Positions 19,789-28,968 of a stretch of 64,000 nt of DNA are shown here, piece after piece; within the stretch, counting starts at the first letter, position 1; each line of letters begins with the position of its first letter. The DNA is from Rhizobium sp. L43 (GTDB lineage: Bacteria; Pseudomonadota; Alphaproteobacteria; Rhizobiales; Rhizobiaceae): NCBI RefSeq assembly GCF_002531725.1, contig NZ_NWSQ01000001.1, positions 124,001 through 188,000 on the forward strand. The letters run 5' to 3'. The notes beneath the pieces were generated by a model. The model was not told the origin of the DNA. It worked only from the letters and a program-made list of their open reading frames with translations, and did no database searches. The translations under genes and the position numbers were made by a program.

Positions 19789-20925
19789 TCAATAAGGATC
19801 GACTGCGTCGCGCAGTCCGTCGCCCAGCGCATTGAAGGCGAAGACGGTGACGAGCACGAAGCCGACGGGGGAGAGAATCCAGGGATAGGAGCCGATGACC
19901 GAATAGGTCGCCGTATCCTGCAGCATCAGCCCCCAGGAAATCAGCGGCGGCTTGACGGCGAAGCCTAAGAAACCGAGGAAGGATTCCAAGAGCACGACGC
20001 TCGGTATGGCGAGCGTCACCGCGACGATGACGTGGCTCATCACATTCGGGAAGATATGCTGCAGGATGATGCGGGTGTCGGTGGCGCCGACCGCCATCGC
20101 CGCCCGGACATAATCGATGCGGGCGAGCGCCAGGGTCTTGCCGCGCACCTCGCGCGACATCTGCGCCCAGCCGAGCGCCGACATCACGGCGATGACGAAG
20201 GCGAGGAAGACATTGGTCGGCGCCGTCACCGGGATCAGCGAGGTCAGCGCCAGATAGAGCGGCAGTTGCGGGAAGGCCAGCACCAGCTCGACGAAACGCT
20301 GCAGCCAGACATCGAAAGTGCCGCCGAAATAACCGGAGACCATGCCGACGGTGGTGCCGATGATGGTGACGATGGTGACGACGGTCAGCGCGATCATCAG
20401 CGAGATGCGCGAACCGATGATGGCGCGCGACAGCACGTCGCGGCCGAACTTGTCGGTGCCGAGGAAATGCACCGGCTGGCCGTCGGTGGAGCCGAAGAAG
20501 TGCCGCTCAGTCGGGATCAGGCCGAGAAGGTTGTATTCGGTGCCTTTGACGAAGAAGCCGAGCAGCCGCGGATTGTCGTAATCGACGCCGACGATCGGCT
20601 GGAAGGTGACCGGGTCGAGCTCTTCCGAATCCGACAGCGCATAGACGCGCGGCTGGAAGACGAAATTGCCGTCCTTGTCGTGGAAGCTCATCACCTGCGG
20701 CGGTGCAAAGCCGACATCCGTCGCCTTCGGGTCCATCGGCGCGAAGAAATCGGCAAAGACCGCCATGAAGAGCAGCAGCCCGACCAGCACCAGCCCGGCC
20801 ATGCCGGTCCAGGAGCGCCGCAGCCGGCGCCAGACGAGCGCCAGATAGCTCTCGCCGCCGTGCGAAGGCTTCTTGATCGCGGGTTCGGTTGTCGGCGGTG
20901 TGTCGGAAGAATCGAAAGCAAGCAT
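19789..20925 (-). CDS. agpC: Alpha-galactoside ABC importer permease (AgpC-like, DppC type)
   Basis: A 378-residue inner-membrane permease. After a soluble N-terminus, a helix at about 40-60 (GMAGLVLVGLLLFMAVFADFF) leads into a long periplasmic insert, then the family signature FLGTDKFGRDVLSRAI and five further helices. The coupling loop is near residues 260-285 (KTLALARIDYVRAAMAVGA). The N-terminal half is longer than in most DppC proteins, as in other alpha-galactoside or opine-type members. Its start lies 1 base from the stop of the preceding permease. Confidence 0.9.
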   Translation of the reverse strand: MLAFDSSDTPPTTEPAIKKPSHGGESYLALVWRRLRRSWTGMAGLVLVGLLLFMAVFADFFAPMDPKATDVGFAPPQVMSFHDKDGNFVFQPRVYALSDSEELDPVTFQPIVGVDYDNPRLLGFFVKGTEYNLLGLIPTERHFFGSTDGQPVHFLGTDKFGRDVLSRAIIGSRISLMIALTVVTIVTIIGTTVGMVSGYFGGTFDVWLQRFVELVLAFPQLPLYLALTSLIPVTAPTNVFLAFVIAVMSALGWAQMSREVRGKTLALARIDYVRAAMAVGATDTRIILQHIFPNVMSHVIVAVTLAIPSVVLLESFLGFLGFAVKPPLISWGLMLQDTATYSVIGSYPWILSPVGFVLVTVFAFNALGDGLRDAVDPY

Positions 20926-20926
20926 G

Positions 20927-21934
20927 TCAGGCTCCTCCGAACTGGCGGACGCGCGGATCGAGCAGAGCCAGCAACATATCGGCGATGATATTGCCGACGA
21001 TCAGCGTTGCCGACAGCACCATCATGAAGGTGGCGGTGACATAGACGTCGCCGACCGCCATCGAGCCGACGATCGCCGGGCCGACGGTCGGCAGGGCGAA
21101 GATGATCGCGGTTTCGATTTCACCGGTCAGCATATAAGGCAGCACGACGCCCTGATACATCACCAACGGGTGCAGCGCATTGGGCACCGCATGGCGCATC
21201 ACCACCGCGCCACCGGACAGGCCCTTGGCCTTGGCCGTTTCGACATATTGGGCATTCAACGTATCGAGCAGATTGCCGCGCATGACGCGCATATTGTAGG
21301 CGAGCCCGCCGAAGGTGGCGATCGCCACGACAGGCCAGACATGGTGGACCAGATCGACGAATTTCGCCCAGGACCAGGGCGCCCCGCCATATTGCGGCGA
21401 GAAGAAGCTGCCGATTTCGGACACGTTGAACTGGAAGACCAGCAGATAGACGATGATCAGCGCCATCAGGAAGCGCGGCACCGTCATGCCGAGGAAGGAA
21501 ATTCCCGAAAGCAGGCTGTCGATCCAGCTGTACTGGCGCGTCGCCGCCCAGATGCCGAAGCCGATGCCGAGCACCGAGGCGAAGATGTGGCAGACGAGCG
21601 CAAGAAGCAGCGTGCGCGGCAGCCGCTCGGCGACCACGTCGGCCACCGGCTTGTTGTAGAACATGCTGTAGCCGAAATCCCCGCGCGTCACGATGCCGCC
21701 GATCCAGTTGACGTATTGGACGACCAGCGGCTTGTCGAGGCCGTGTTCGACCCGGTAGGCCTGCGCCTGGGCTTCGGCCTGGGCGTAGGAAGCGCCACCC
21801 TGGTTGATCAGCTGGGATCTTATATAATCGGCATAATCGCCGGGCGGCGCCTGGATGATCGCGAAAGTCACCACGCTCAGAATGAAGAGAACGGGGATCG
21901 CGGAGGCTATGCGCACGAGCAGGAATCGCAACAT
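20927..21934 (-). CDS. agpB: Alpha-galactoside ABC importer permease (AgpB-like, DppB type)
   Basis: A DppB-type inner-membrane permease of 335 residues from the ATG at 21932-21934 (MLRFLLVRIASAIPVLFIL), which gives the usual N-terminal helix. An in-frame ATG 21 codons upstream (21995-21997) would abut a 13-bp hairpin with no ribosome site, so I prefer the shorter form, although neither start has a clear Shine-Dalgarno. The coupling segment (LLDTLNAQYVETAKAKGLSG) sits near residues 215-235. It is cotranscribed with the genes on both sides. Confidence 0.88.
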   Translation of the reverse strand: MLRFLLVRIASAIPVLFILSVVTFAIIQAPPGDYADYIRSQLINQGGASYAQAEAQAQAYRVEHGLDKPLVVQYVNWIGGIVTRGDFGYSMFYNKPVADVVAERLPRTLLLALVCHIFASVLGIGFGIWAATRQYSWIDSLLSGISFLGMTVPRFLMALIIVYLLVFQFNVSEIGSFFSPQYGGAPWSWAKFVDLVHHVWPVVAIATFGGLAYNMRVMRGNLLDTLNAQYVETAKAKGLSGGAVVMRHAVPNALHPLVMYQGVVLPYMLTGEIETAIIFALPTVGPAIVGSMAVGDVYVTATFMMVLSATLIVGNIIADMLLALLDPRVRQFGGA

Positions 21935-21997
21935 CGAACGGTTCGTTTCGCTTTGCCGCCAGTCGCTCCTTGTCGGCGCGGCCGGCTTGTTGGTCAT

Positions 21998-22026
21998 ATC
22001 AGGCCGCGCGCCACGCGCGGCCTGAT
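21998..22026 (-). other. Strong intercistronic hairpin after the AgpA-like gene
   Basis: ATCAGGCCGCGCG-N3-CGCGCGGCCTGAT is a perfect 13-bp stem 24 bases past the binding-protein stop. There is no T-run, so it more likely stabilises the upstream message or partly attenuates the downstream one than acts as a complete terminator. Confidence 0.7.
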
Positions 22027-22050
22027 TGTCACTTCAGCTGGGAGGGAACT

Positions 22051-24138
22051 CTAGTTTATAGGGCCCTTGTCGCCAGGCTTGCCGGGCAGCTGTTCGGGGA
22101 ACAGCTCATACTTGCCCTGCTTGTCGGCGGCCACCCACAGGCGTTCGCGGATGATCGAGTCTTCAGCCCAGTTGAACATGAAGATCGGCGTCCCCTGCGG
22201 CACGTTGGAGAAGCGCTTGTTGATGATCAGCGCGCCCGGATATTCGGTCAGGCCGACGGTGTTGACGTGCTCGGTCGAGATCTTCTGATACTGCTTCATC
22301 AGATTGACGCGGTCGTCGTTGCTCTGGCTGGTGGTGAACTTGTTGACGACGTCGACAAGCTCCTGTTCGAACGGCATCAGATCGAGCTTGTCGTCCTTGC
22401 CGGCACGATGGTTCCAGCTGGTGCGCGGACCAACGGGGGCGAGCTGCTCGGTATTCTGCACCACTGACGACAGTTCCGTCGTGTTGCGCTGGATCAGCCA
22501 GTCGAAGCGGCCGGAATAATGCGCTTCGTCACGCTTCGCCCCGTCGAGCCCGTTGATGATAACCTTCAGCCCGAGCTTTTCCATCTGGCCGACGACACCT
22601 TCGCCGAGGCTCTTGTCGGTCGTATAGTCGTTGTTGACGAGCAGAACGATTTCGACATTCTTGCCGCCGGCCGTGCCGGCCGGGAAGTTCACGATGCCGT
22701 CGCCATCCGTATCCTTGAGGCCCGCCTTGGCAAGCTCGGCCTTGGCGCCCTTGAGATCGAAGGGATAGTAGACGGTGGAGTTGCGGTCGTAGAAGCTGGT
22801 GCCGGAGGAAAGCCCGCCCGCATAGATCGCGGTGAACGGTCCCTTGACCAGCGAGTCGCCGATCGCCTTGCGGTCGAGCGCCATGGTGACGGCCTTGCGG
22901 AAGTCCTCATTGCGATTCAGCTCGCGGATCGCCTCGCCGCGGTCGTCCGGGTTGCCCCAGCCATTGGCGGAGAAGTTCATGCGCAGATTATAGCCGATCA
23001 GGCGCGGGCCGAAGGCAAGCCGGGCGGGCGCGGTCTTTTCGGCGGCGCGCTTCAGCGAGGCGACGAAGTTTTCCGGCTGCTCGAGGTTGGAGATGTCGGC
23101 CGATCCGGCCACCGCCTGAACGTCGCGGTCGGCCCAGGTCGACAGCTTGTAGTGCAGCTCGTTGAGATAAGGCAGCTGGTTGCCCTTCTCGTCGACCTTC
23201 CAGTAATAAGGATTGCGGCGCAGGACGATGATGTCGTCGGAGCGGTATTCCACCGGCACCCAGGCGCCCATGACAGGCATGTTCATGAACTCCGGCGGGA
23301 AGGCGTTCTTGAACTGGTCGTAGGTGTTCTTCGAATATTTCGGATGCTGGGGTTTAAGGATATGCGACGGACCCGGGCAGAAGTTCGGGTAGGACATTGT
23401 GTAGAGATATTGCTTCGGGAAGGCCTCCTTGAAGGTCCACTCCACCGTATAATCGTCGATCTTCTTCAGCGTCGTGCCGACGCCGAAAGCTTCCGGCGAG
23501 GCGCCGCCGCCGAGCGGCGAGACGTTCGGATCGACGACTTCGTCGTCCCAGTAGAACATGATGTCGTCGGCGTTGAACGGCGCGCCGTCAGACCATTTGG
23601 CGCCTTCGACCAGGTGCATGGTCAGCTTATGGCCGTCGGCGGACCAATCCCAGCTCTTGGCGAGGTTCGGCAGCGGCTCGGTATCCTTGGCTTCCACCTG
23701 GAACAGCGGCGCGGTGCGCGTCAGGCATTCGGAAAGGCCGATGTCGATACCGCCCCAGCCCTGCGTCTGGCCGGCGCCGTAGTTCCAGCCTTCCGGCCGG
23801 CCGCCGATGACGTGGCGCATCGTATCGCCGTAGACGCCGATGCCGTCGGGCATGTTGCCGGTTTTGAAGACCAGCGGCTCCTTCGGCAGCCGGTCCTTGA
23901 CCGGCGGCAGCTTGCCGGCGGCGACGAAATTCTTGGTGACCCAGTCGGGCTCGTGATATTCGGGCAGCGCCTTGAACTCCAGGATGGAGTCGCGCGCCAC
24001 ATATTTGATCTTGCCTTCGGCCGGGAATTCCGCCGGCGCCGGCGGAACGGTTGCCTCGGAAGCATAGGCATTCAGCGCCAGCACCGAGACGCCAAGCGCC
24101 AAGCCGGCCAGAATGCCTGTTTTGCGGATATTCATCAT
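22051..24138 (-). CDS. agpA: Alpha-galactoside ABC importer substrate-binding protein (AgpA-like)
   Basis: A 695-residue periplasmic SBP_bac_5-type protein. The ATG at 24138 follows GAGGGAG with 5-base spacing. The signal peptide is KTGILAGLALGVSVLALNA, with cleavage near AYA-SE. The core shows the family segment LVEGAKWSDGAPFNADDI. A 695-residue binding protein of this class next to GH4 alpha-galactosidases matches AgpA of S. meliloti, which takes up melibiose and raffinose; this assignment rests on context and size. It follows the first GH4 gene after a 124-base gap with a hairpin. Confidence 0.9.
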   Translation of the reverse strand: MMNIRKTGILAGLALGVSVLALNAYASEATVPPAPAEFPAEGKIKYVARDSILEFKALPEYHEPDWVTKNFVAAGKLPPVKDRLPKEPLVFKTGNMPDGIGVYGDTMRHVIGGRPEGWNYGAGQTQGWGGIDIGLSECLTRTAPLFQVEAKDTEPLPNLAKSWDWSADGHKLTMHLVEGAKWSDGAPFNADDIMFYWDDEVVDPNVSPLGGGASPEAFGVGTTLKKIDDYTVEWTFKEAFPKQYLYTMSYPNFCPGPSHILKPQHPKYSKNTYDQFKNAFPPEFMNMPVMGAWVPVEYRSDDIIVLRRNPYYWKVDEKGNQLPYLNELHYKLSTWADRDVQAVAGSADISNLEQPENFVASLKRAAEKTAPARLAFGPRLIGYNLRMNFSANGWGNPDDRGEAIRELNRNEDFRKAVTMALDRKAIGDSLVKGPFTAIYAGGLSSGTSFYDRNSTVYYPFDLKGAKAELAKAGLKDTDGDGIVNFPAGTAGGKNVEIVLLVNNDYTTDKSLGEGVVGQMEKLGLKVIINGLDGAKRDEAHYSGRFDWLIQRNTTELSSVVQNTEQLAPVGPRTSWNHRAGKDDKLDLMPFEQELVDVVNKFTTSQSNDDRVNLMKQYQKISTEHVNTVGLTEYPGALIINKRFSNVPQGTPIFMFNWAEDSIIRERLWVAADKQGKYELFPEQLPGKPGDKGPIN

Positions 24139-24212
24139 CGTTTCTCCCTCTGTTCCGGAGCGCGGATCACACGGGCTCCTTTTCCTCGCACGATGTGAAA
24201 GCCGGGCATGAT

Positions 24213-24243
24213 GTCATGGATTTCCCTCCCGGAAACCCATGAC
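24213..24243 (-). other. Hairpin between the GH4 gene and agpA
   Basis: GTCATGG(24213-24219) pairs with CCATGAC(24237-24243), and the inner TTTCC pairs with GGAAA around a CTCCC-type loop. It sits after the first GH4 gene on the minus strand and may be a processing or attenuation site. No T-run follows. Confidence 0.45.
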
Positions 24244-24262
24244 GACCCATCCTTCACTAGAT

Positions 24263-25729
24263 TCAAACGGCTTGTTTCAGAGCCGCCTTTTCGGCGCGCA
24301 GCTCCTCGATCGAGCGGACGGTGCGGCGCGCAGCCCCCGCCCAGTCGCGGGTCTGCACCTTCGATTTCGACAGCCGCTCCTTGGCGGCCGGCACGGCATC
24401 GGCATATTGCGGCAGCCAGCGGGCCTGGGCAACAACCATCTCGTCGACCATCTGCCAGACCTCCTCAGGCGTCGAGACTGCGCCGACAAGCGGATCGTGC
24501 AGCACGGCGAGCTTCAGGAGGTCGATGTCGCCTGTAATGGCGGCATGCACCGACATGCGCTGGACGTTGATCGAGGCGATGCAGGTGGCCGCACATGCTT
24601 CCGGCAGGGTGACGCCGGAGACCATATTGATGCCGAAGCGGTCGACGAAGCCGGGCGATTCGATGATCGCATCGGCCGGCAGATTGGTGATGACGCCATT
24701 GTTCTTGACGTTGAAATGGCCGCGATAGACCCGGTTGGTCTCCAGCGCCTCGAGAATATGGCTGGCATGTTCGTTCGAGCGCTTGGCCGGATCGATCGGC
24801 TTGGCGGCGGATTCCAGGAATTGCGGAAATTCGGTCTCGAACCAGTTGCGCGTTTCGGTGGAATGGCGGAGATAACCGCCGGTCTCGCCGTGGATCCAGT
24901 CGGACATGTCGATCCAGCGGGTAATTTCCTCCGGCCGCTTGCGGTACCAGGGCAGGTATTCCGAGAGATGGCCGTTGCTTTCGGTGGAATAGACGCCGAA
25001 CCGCTTCAGCACGTCGATGCGCAGCTTCTCCTGCTGCGAATAGACCGGATGCGCCTCGAAGGCGGCGACCAGCTCGTCCTTGCCGATCTTGCGACCGTTG
25101 AGGCGCAGGTCGATGAACCAGGTCTGGTGGTTGATGCCGGAGCAGATGTAGTCGAGCTCGCTCAGCGACTTGGCGCCGAGCACCTCGGCGATCTGTTCGG
25201 CGCCGTGCTGGACGCCGTGGCAGAGGCCGACGGTGTCGACCTTGCCGTATTCGATCGCCGCCCAGGTGTTCATCGCCATCGGGTTGGCATAGTTGAGGAA
25301 CTTGGCGCCGGGCTCGGCCACCTCCCTGATATCCTTGCAGAAGTCGAGGATGACAGGGATGTTGCGCTGGCCGTAGAGGATGCCGCCGGCGCAGATCGTA
25401 TCGCCGACACACTGGTCGATACCGTATTTCAGCGGAATTCTGATATCGTCGGCATAGGCTTCAAGACCGCCGACCCGGACACAGCTGATGATATAACGGG
25501 CGCCTGTCAGCGCCTGGCGCCGGTCGGTCGTCGCCGTCACCTTGGTCGGCAGCCCGTTTGACTCGACGATGCGATCGAGAATCGCCTTGATCATTTCGAG
25601 ATTGTGTTCGCTGAGATCGGTCAGCGCGAATTCGACGTCGCGGAACTCCGGCACGCACAAGATGTCGGTGAACAGCTTCTTGGTGAAACCGACGCTGCCC
25701 GCACCGATGATAGCGATTTTGAAACTCAT
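24263..25729 (-). CDS. GH4 family glycosidase (second alpha-galactosidase-like enzyme)
   Basis: A 488-residue NAD/metal-dependent GH4 enzyme. The Rossmann motif is KIAIIGAGSVGFTKKL. The metal-site Cys170 lies in VGLCHGVQHG and His201 in SGINHQTW. It is clearly a different subfamily from the melA product at the other end of the operon (for example SCVRVGGLEAYADD replaces the MelA AFQIGGYEPCTV segment), so its sugar preference may differ (alpha-galactoside or alpha-glucoside). The start MSFK follows GAGGTGAAG. It is the first gene of the operon, divergent from the AraC regulator. Confidence 0.92.
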   Translation of the reverse strand: MSFKIAIIGAGSVGFTKKLFTDILCVPEFRDVEFALTDLSEHNLEMIKAILDRIVESNGLPTKVTATTDRRQALTGARYIISCVRVGGLEAYADDIRIPLKYGIDQCVGDTICAGGILYGQRNIPVILDFCKDIREVAEPGAKFLNYANPMAMNTWAAIEYGKVDTVGLCHGVQHGAEQIAEVLGAKSLSELDYICSGINHQTWFIDLRLNGRKIGKDELVAAFEAHPVYSQQEKLRIDVLKRFGVYSTESNGHLSEYLPWYRKRPEEITRWIDMSDWIHGETGGYLRHSTETRNWFETEFPQFLESAAKPIDPAKRSNEHASHILEALETNRVYRGHFNVKNNGVITNLPADAIIESPGFVDRFGINMVSGVTLPEACAATCIASINVQRMSVHAAITGDIDLLKLAVLHDPLVGAVSTPEEVWQMVDEMVVAQARWLPQYADAVPAAKERLSKSKVQTRDWAGAARRTVRSIEELRAEKAALKQAV

Positions 25730-25941
25730 GACCTTCACCTCGACCCAATGGAATGCTAGAGAAAAAGACTGATATGGAGGATCAGGCCGCATGCCGGCGC
25801 ATGGGGTTGAAAAAGCCGTAAAACTGCCTGTTTTCCTCCCGGCCGCTCTATCGACCGTCGTCTCTTCTTTGTTGTCGAGCGGGATTATGCCCGAAATCGG
25901 CGGGCCGACCAGAGAAGGATTATGCTTTCAGGGGTAATTTT

Positions 25942-26817
25942 GTGCTGCAGGATTTAATCGCCAACGGACAGTCGATGAGGACGGTTTCGCTGCCCCGCGG
26001 CCGCCAGCGGCTGCATGCCATGCCGACCAGCACCGGCTATGAAGTGCGCGAGAACGAAACCTATGACTGGGACGGCCGCCGCCGCGGCCAGACGCCCTTC
26101 ACTGTGCTGCAGCACACGATCAGCGGCTCGGGCCGGCTGCGCTACCAGAACCGCAATTATCGCCTTCAGGGCGGCGACACGCTGCTGGTGCTCGTCCCGC
26201 ACAATCACCGCTACTGGCTGGAGAAGGGCGAGCGCTGGGAATATTTCTGGATCTCGATGAATGGCGAGGAAACGCTGCGCATCCATCAGCTGGTGCTGTC
26301 GACCGCCGGGCCGGTGCTGAAGCTGCAGCGCTCGACCATCGATCATCTGGCCGATTGCAGCCTGCGCCTCGTCAAGGGCGCGACGTCGCCGGGTGCGGCC
26401 TCGGCGGTTGCCTATGAGGCGGCGATGGCGCTCTACGACGACGTCTTCGGCTCGCCGGCCTTTGCCGCCGAACTCAGCCCGATGCAGCCGGTGATCGACC
26501 ATATCAATGCCAATCTCGAAAAGCCGCTGCCGGTCAGCGAACTCGCCGGTATCGTCGGCCTCAGCCGCGCGCATTTCTCGCGCAGCTTCGCCGAGAGCGA
26601 GGGGGTGCCGCCGGCCGAATTCGTGCTGCAGCAGCGGCTGCAGCGCGCCGTCAAGCTCTTGACCAAGGCCGACTTCCTGCCGGTCAAGGAAGTCGCCATC
26701 ATGTGCGGCTTCGAGGACGCCAACTATTTCTCAAAAGTCTTCCGCCGCGTCTACGGCACCAACCCCACCGAATTCCGCACGACCGGCATGTATGCCAGCA
26801 TCGGCAAGCTGAAATAG
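25942..26817 (+). CDS. AraC-family activator of the alpha-galactoside operon (AgpT-like)
   Basis: A 291-residue regulator. The N-terminal half is a cupin-like sugar-sensing domain (VLQHTISGSGRLRYQN, GGDTLLVLVPHNHRYWL). The C-terminal half has the two AraC helix-turn-helix units, LPVSELAGIVGLSRAHFSRS and VKEVAIMCGFEDANYFSKVF, followed by GTNPTEFR. A GTG at 25942 is the outermost start, and MRTVSL at 25975 is an alternative. The gene diverges from the GH4-agp operon across 212 bases, so it is the probable activator, as AgpT is in S. meliloti. I see no obvious repeat operator in the gap. Confidence 0.88.
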   Translation: MLQDLIANGQSMRTVSLPRGRQRLHAMPTSTGYEVRENETYDWDGRRRGQTPFTVLQHTISGSGRLRYQNRNYRLQGGDTLLVLVPHNHRYWLEKGERWEYFWISMNGEETLRIHQLVLSTAGPVLKLQRSTIDHLADCSLRLVKGATSPGAASAVAYEAAMALYDDVFGSPAFAAELSPMQPVIDHINANLEKPLPVSELAGIVGLSRAHFSRSFAESEGVPPAEFVLQQRLQRAVKLLTKADFLPVKEVAIMCGFEDANYFSKVFRRVYGTNPTEFRTTGMYASIGKLK

Positions 26818-26834
26818 CCGGCTCCCCCGGCTTT
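26816..26834. terminator. Short terminator between convergent genes
   Basis: AGCCGG-N5-CCGGCT overlaps the end of the AraC gene and is followed by TT and a C-rich tract. The stem is short, and it lies in the 19-base gap before the convergent methyltransferase gene. Confidence 0.4.
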
Positions 26835-26836
26835 CT

Positions 26837-27898
26837 TCAGGCCCGAACCTCGAACACCATGTTGAACGGGGTTTCCGTGGCCCGGCGGAAATGCTTGAAG
26901 CCGGCGTCGAGCGCCACCTTTCGAAGCTTCATTTCGCCCGCCTGGGCGCCGAGCCCGAGCCCGACTTCCTGGGAGAGCGATGCCGGCGTGCAGATCATCG
27001 TCGAGGCGCCGTAATAGACCCGTCCAACCGGATTGAGATTGTCCTTCAAATGGTCATGGGCGAAGGGCTCGACGATCAGCCAGGTGCCGTTCGGGGCGAG
27101 CGTTTCCATGACATGCCGGCCGGCGCCGACCGGATCGCCCATGTCGTGCAGGCAGTCGAACATGGCGACCATGTCATAGCCGCGCCCGGGAAATTCCGCC
27201 GCCTTGCCCTGCTCGAACGTCACCCGGTCGGCGACACCGGCCTCCTTGGCGGCGGCCTTGGCCCTTTCGATCGACGGCCCGTGATAATCGAAGCCGGTAA
27301 AATGCGAGGCGGGATAGGCCTGCGCCATCAGGATGGTCGAGGCGCCGTGACCGCAGCCGACATCGGCGACACTGGCGCCGGCCTTGAGCTTTTCGTCCAT
27401 CCCGGCAAGGGCTGGAATCCATTCGTTGACGAGATGGCTGTTGTAGCCGGGGCGGAAGAACCGCTCGGTTCCGCGGAAAAGGCAGGTGCTGTGCTCATGC
27501 CAGCCGAGCCCCTTGCCGGTGCGGAAGGCATCGGCGATCTTCGGCTCGTCCATCCACATGGATTGCACGACCTCGAAGGCGCCGACGAAAAATGCCGGGC
27601 TGTTTTCCTCGGCAAACACCATCGCCTGTTCCGCCGTCAGGCTGAACCGATCGGTTTTTTCATCGTAAGCGACATAATCCGCGGCCGCCTGGGCGCTCAG
27701 CCATTCCCTGAGGTAGCGCTCCTTCACCCCCGTTTTCGCCGAGAGCTGCTGGACGGTCATCGGTGTTCCGTCGGCCATCGCCTTGAACAACCCGACCTGG
27801 TCGCCAAGCACGACCAGGGCCCCTGACATGGCGGCGCCGACATCCCCGACAAGACGACCGACGAGCGCATCGAGTTTCTGCATATCTGGCTCACGCAT
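26837..27898 (-). CDS. Class I SAM-dependent methyltransferase with N-terminal winged helix
   Basis: A 353-residue protein. Residues about 15-95 form a winged-helix region of the O-methyltransferase dimerisation type (MTVQQLSAKTGVKERYLREW). Residues about 180-290 form the SAM-binding Rossmann fold, with ASVADVGCGHGASTILMA as motif I and VAMFDCLHDMGDP as motif IV. The ATG at 27898 follows GGGAGGT. The layout suits a small-molecule methyltransferase related to the Rv2258c-like family; the substrate is unknown. It is a single gene with an upstream AT-rich region and no linked biosynthetic gene. Confidence 0.85.
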   Translation of the reverse strand: MREPDMQKLDALVGRLVGDVGAAMSGALVVLGDQVGLFKAMADGTPMTVQQLSAKTGVKERYLREWLSAQAAADYVAYDEKTDRFSLTAEQAMVFAEENSPAFFVGAFEVVQSMWMDEPKIADAFRTGKGLGWHEHSTCLFRGTERFFRPGYNSHLVNEWIPALAGMDEKLKAGASVADVGCGHGASTILMAQAYPASHFTGFDYHGPSIERAKAAAKEAGVADRVTFEQGKAAEFPGRGYDMVAMFDCLHDMGDPVGAGRHVMETLAPNGTWLIVEPFAHDHLKDNLNPVGRVYYGASTMICTPASLSQEVGLGLGAQAGEMKLRKVALDAGFKHFRRATETPFNMVFEVRA

Positions 27899-28136
27899 TG
27901 TTACCTCCCGGGTGCGTGATAAAGGAGCCGTTAAATTAGGCCTTAATAATATTCAGTCAACCAACCTTCCCCATCACCCAATAAGGGTAGATCAATAGGC
28001 CCTATTCCGACCCAGCAAGACATGCGCTTGCCTTCTGCACCGGTGGTCACATCTTTATATTGCTGACCGAGCAGGCCCTGATTTCTCCGAAACCACGGAA
28101 ATGCTCTACCCCTTCGTTCAATGTCAGGTGGTTGTT

Positions 28137-28457
28137 TTGTGCCTATCTCCAGCTCAATGCCGCGCCGCGCGTGCCCTCGTCGGATGGTCTGAGGATGACT
28201 TGTCTTCAGCTTCGAAAATCGTCAAACAGACGATTGCCGATTTCGAGGCCGGGACGCTTTCCCCGTCCGAGCGAATCCTGCAGGATGTGAAGCGTAGCTT
28301 GGAGGATGCGGGCGTGCTTTTCATTCCGGAGAATGGTGGCGGCGCCGGCGTTCGCCTTGCGAAACGCGCGAATGCCTCGATCGACACGAACGAAACCGAG
28401 ACGGTTCAATACGAAGAACATCTCAAAAACGACGCCCCTCCCGGCGCTGGCGGCTGA
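28137..28457 (+). CDS. Small XRE-type DNA-binding protein
   Basis: A 106-residue protein if started at TTG 28137, which has AGGTGG five bases upstream; an ATG at 28101 is possible but adds an unlikely N-terminus. The helix-turn-helix region is LSPAQCRAARALVGWSEDDL, then SKIVKQTIADFEAG. The C-terminal tail (GVLFIPENGGGAGVRLAK) is the standard end of small rhizobial Cro/CI-type regulators. Its TGA is followed directly by the ATG of the next gene, so the two are translationally linked. Confidence 0.8.
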   Translation: MCLSPAQCRAARALVGWSEDDLSSASKIVKQTIADFEAGTLSPSERILQDVKRSLEDAGVLFIPENGGGAGVRLAKRANASIDTNETETVQYEEHLKNDAPPGAGG

Positions 28458-28718
28458 ATGGCAAAGAAAGAAAAGCTCGAACACTCCGAATTGGCGGGAG
28501 AGTTCACCGATGACGAGATCACCGTGCTCGTCGACATCTTCCGCACATCGGGCAGCAATGAAGACTGGACGATGGAGGTGGTCACGCAGGCAGAGGATCT
28601 GATCCGCTGGGACGAGCCCTTTGCGACCGACCGGGAGGCTTTCGACGAATTCCTGGCCGTCGTCGCGCGCGACGGCATTCGGTCGTTTCTCCAAGATGAC
28701 GAGCCTTCCGTGCATTGA
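28458..28718 (+). CDS. Small acidic hypothetical protein
   Basis: An 86-residue acidic protein whose ATG touches the stop of the XRE gene (TGA-ATG). It begins with a lysine-rich patch (AKKEKLEH) and continues as predicted helices (TDDEITVLVDIFRTSG, EAFDEFLAVVARDGI). I recognise no family. The tight junction suggests one transcription unit with the regulator before it and the small gene after it. It could be a regulator partner, but nothing in the sequence shows that. Confidence 0.65.
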   Translation: MAKKEKLEHSELAGEFTDDEITVLVDIFRTSGSNEDWTMEVVTQAEDLIRWDEPFATDREAFDEFLAVVARDGIRSFLQDDEPSVH

Positions 28719-28728
28719 GGGATATCCC

Positions 28729-28968
28729 GTGAAAAGCATCAATGATCTCGTCGCCTCGGCGAAAACCGTCTGCGATCGATACCGGGCCGGGCGGATGGAG
28801 CGCGAGACCGTGCGGGAATGGGTCCTCGGGCTCGGCGCCTATCCATCGCCGCACGGCGACCGTGTGCGCGAAGCGGCCGAATGGTTCCGCCTGCACAACC
28901 GCGAGCCTGTTTCGGAAGACATCGTGCTCGTGGATATCGACCGGCTCAAGGCGATTTCAGCGCCGTAA
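28729..28968 (+). CDS. Small hypothetical protein, third gene of an XRE operon
   Basis: A 79-residue protein. The GTG at 28729 follows GAGGGA with 6-base spacing; an in-frame ATG at 28696 would overlap the preceding gene. It is soluble and helix-rich (INDLVASAKTVCDRYRAGRM, then REWVLGLGAYPS and AAEWFRLHN). No family is recognised. It starts 10 bases after the previous gene and completes a compact trio with the XRE regulator. Confidence 0.6.
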   Translation: MKSINDLVASAKTVCDRYRAGRMERETVREWVLGLGAYPSPHGDRVREAAEWFRLHNREPVSEDIVLVDIDRLKAISAP

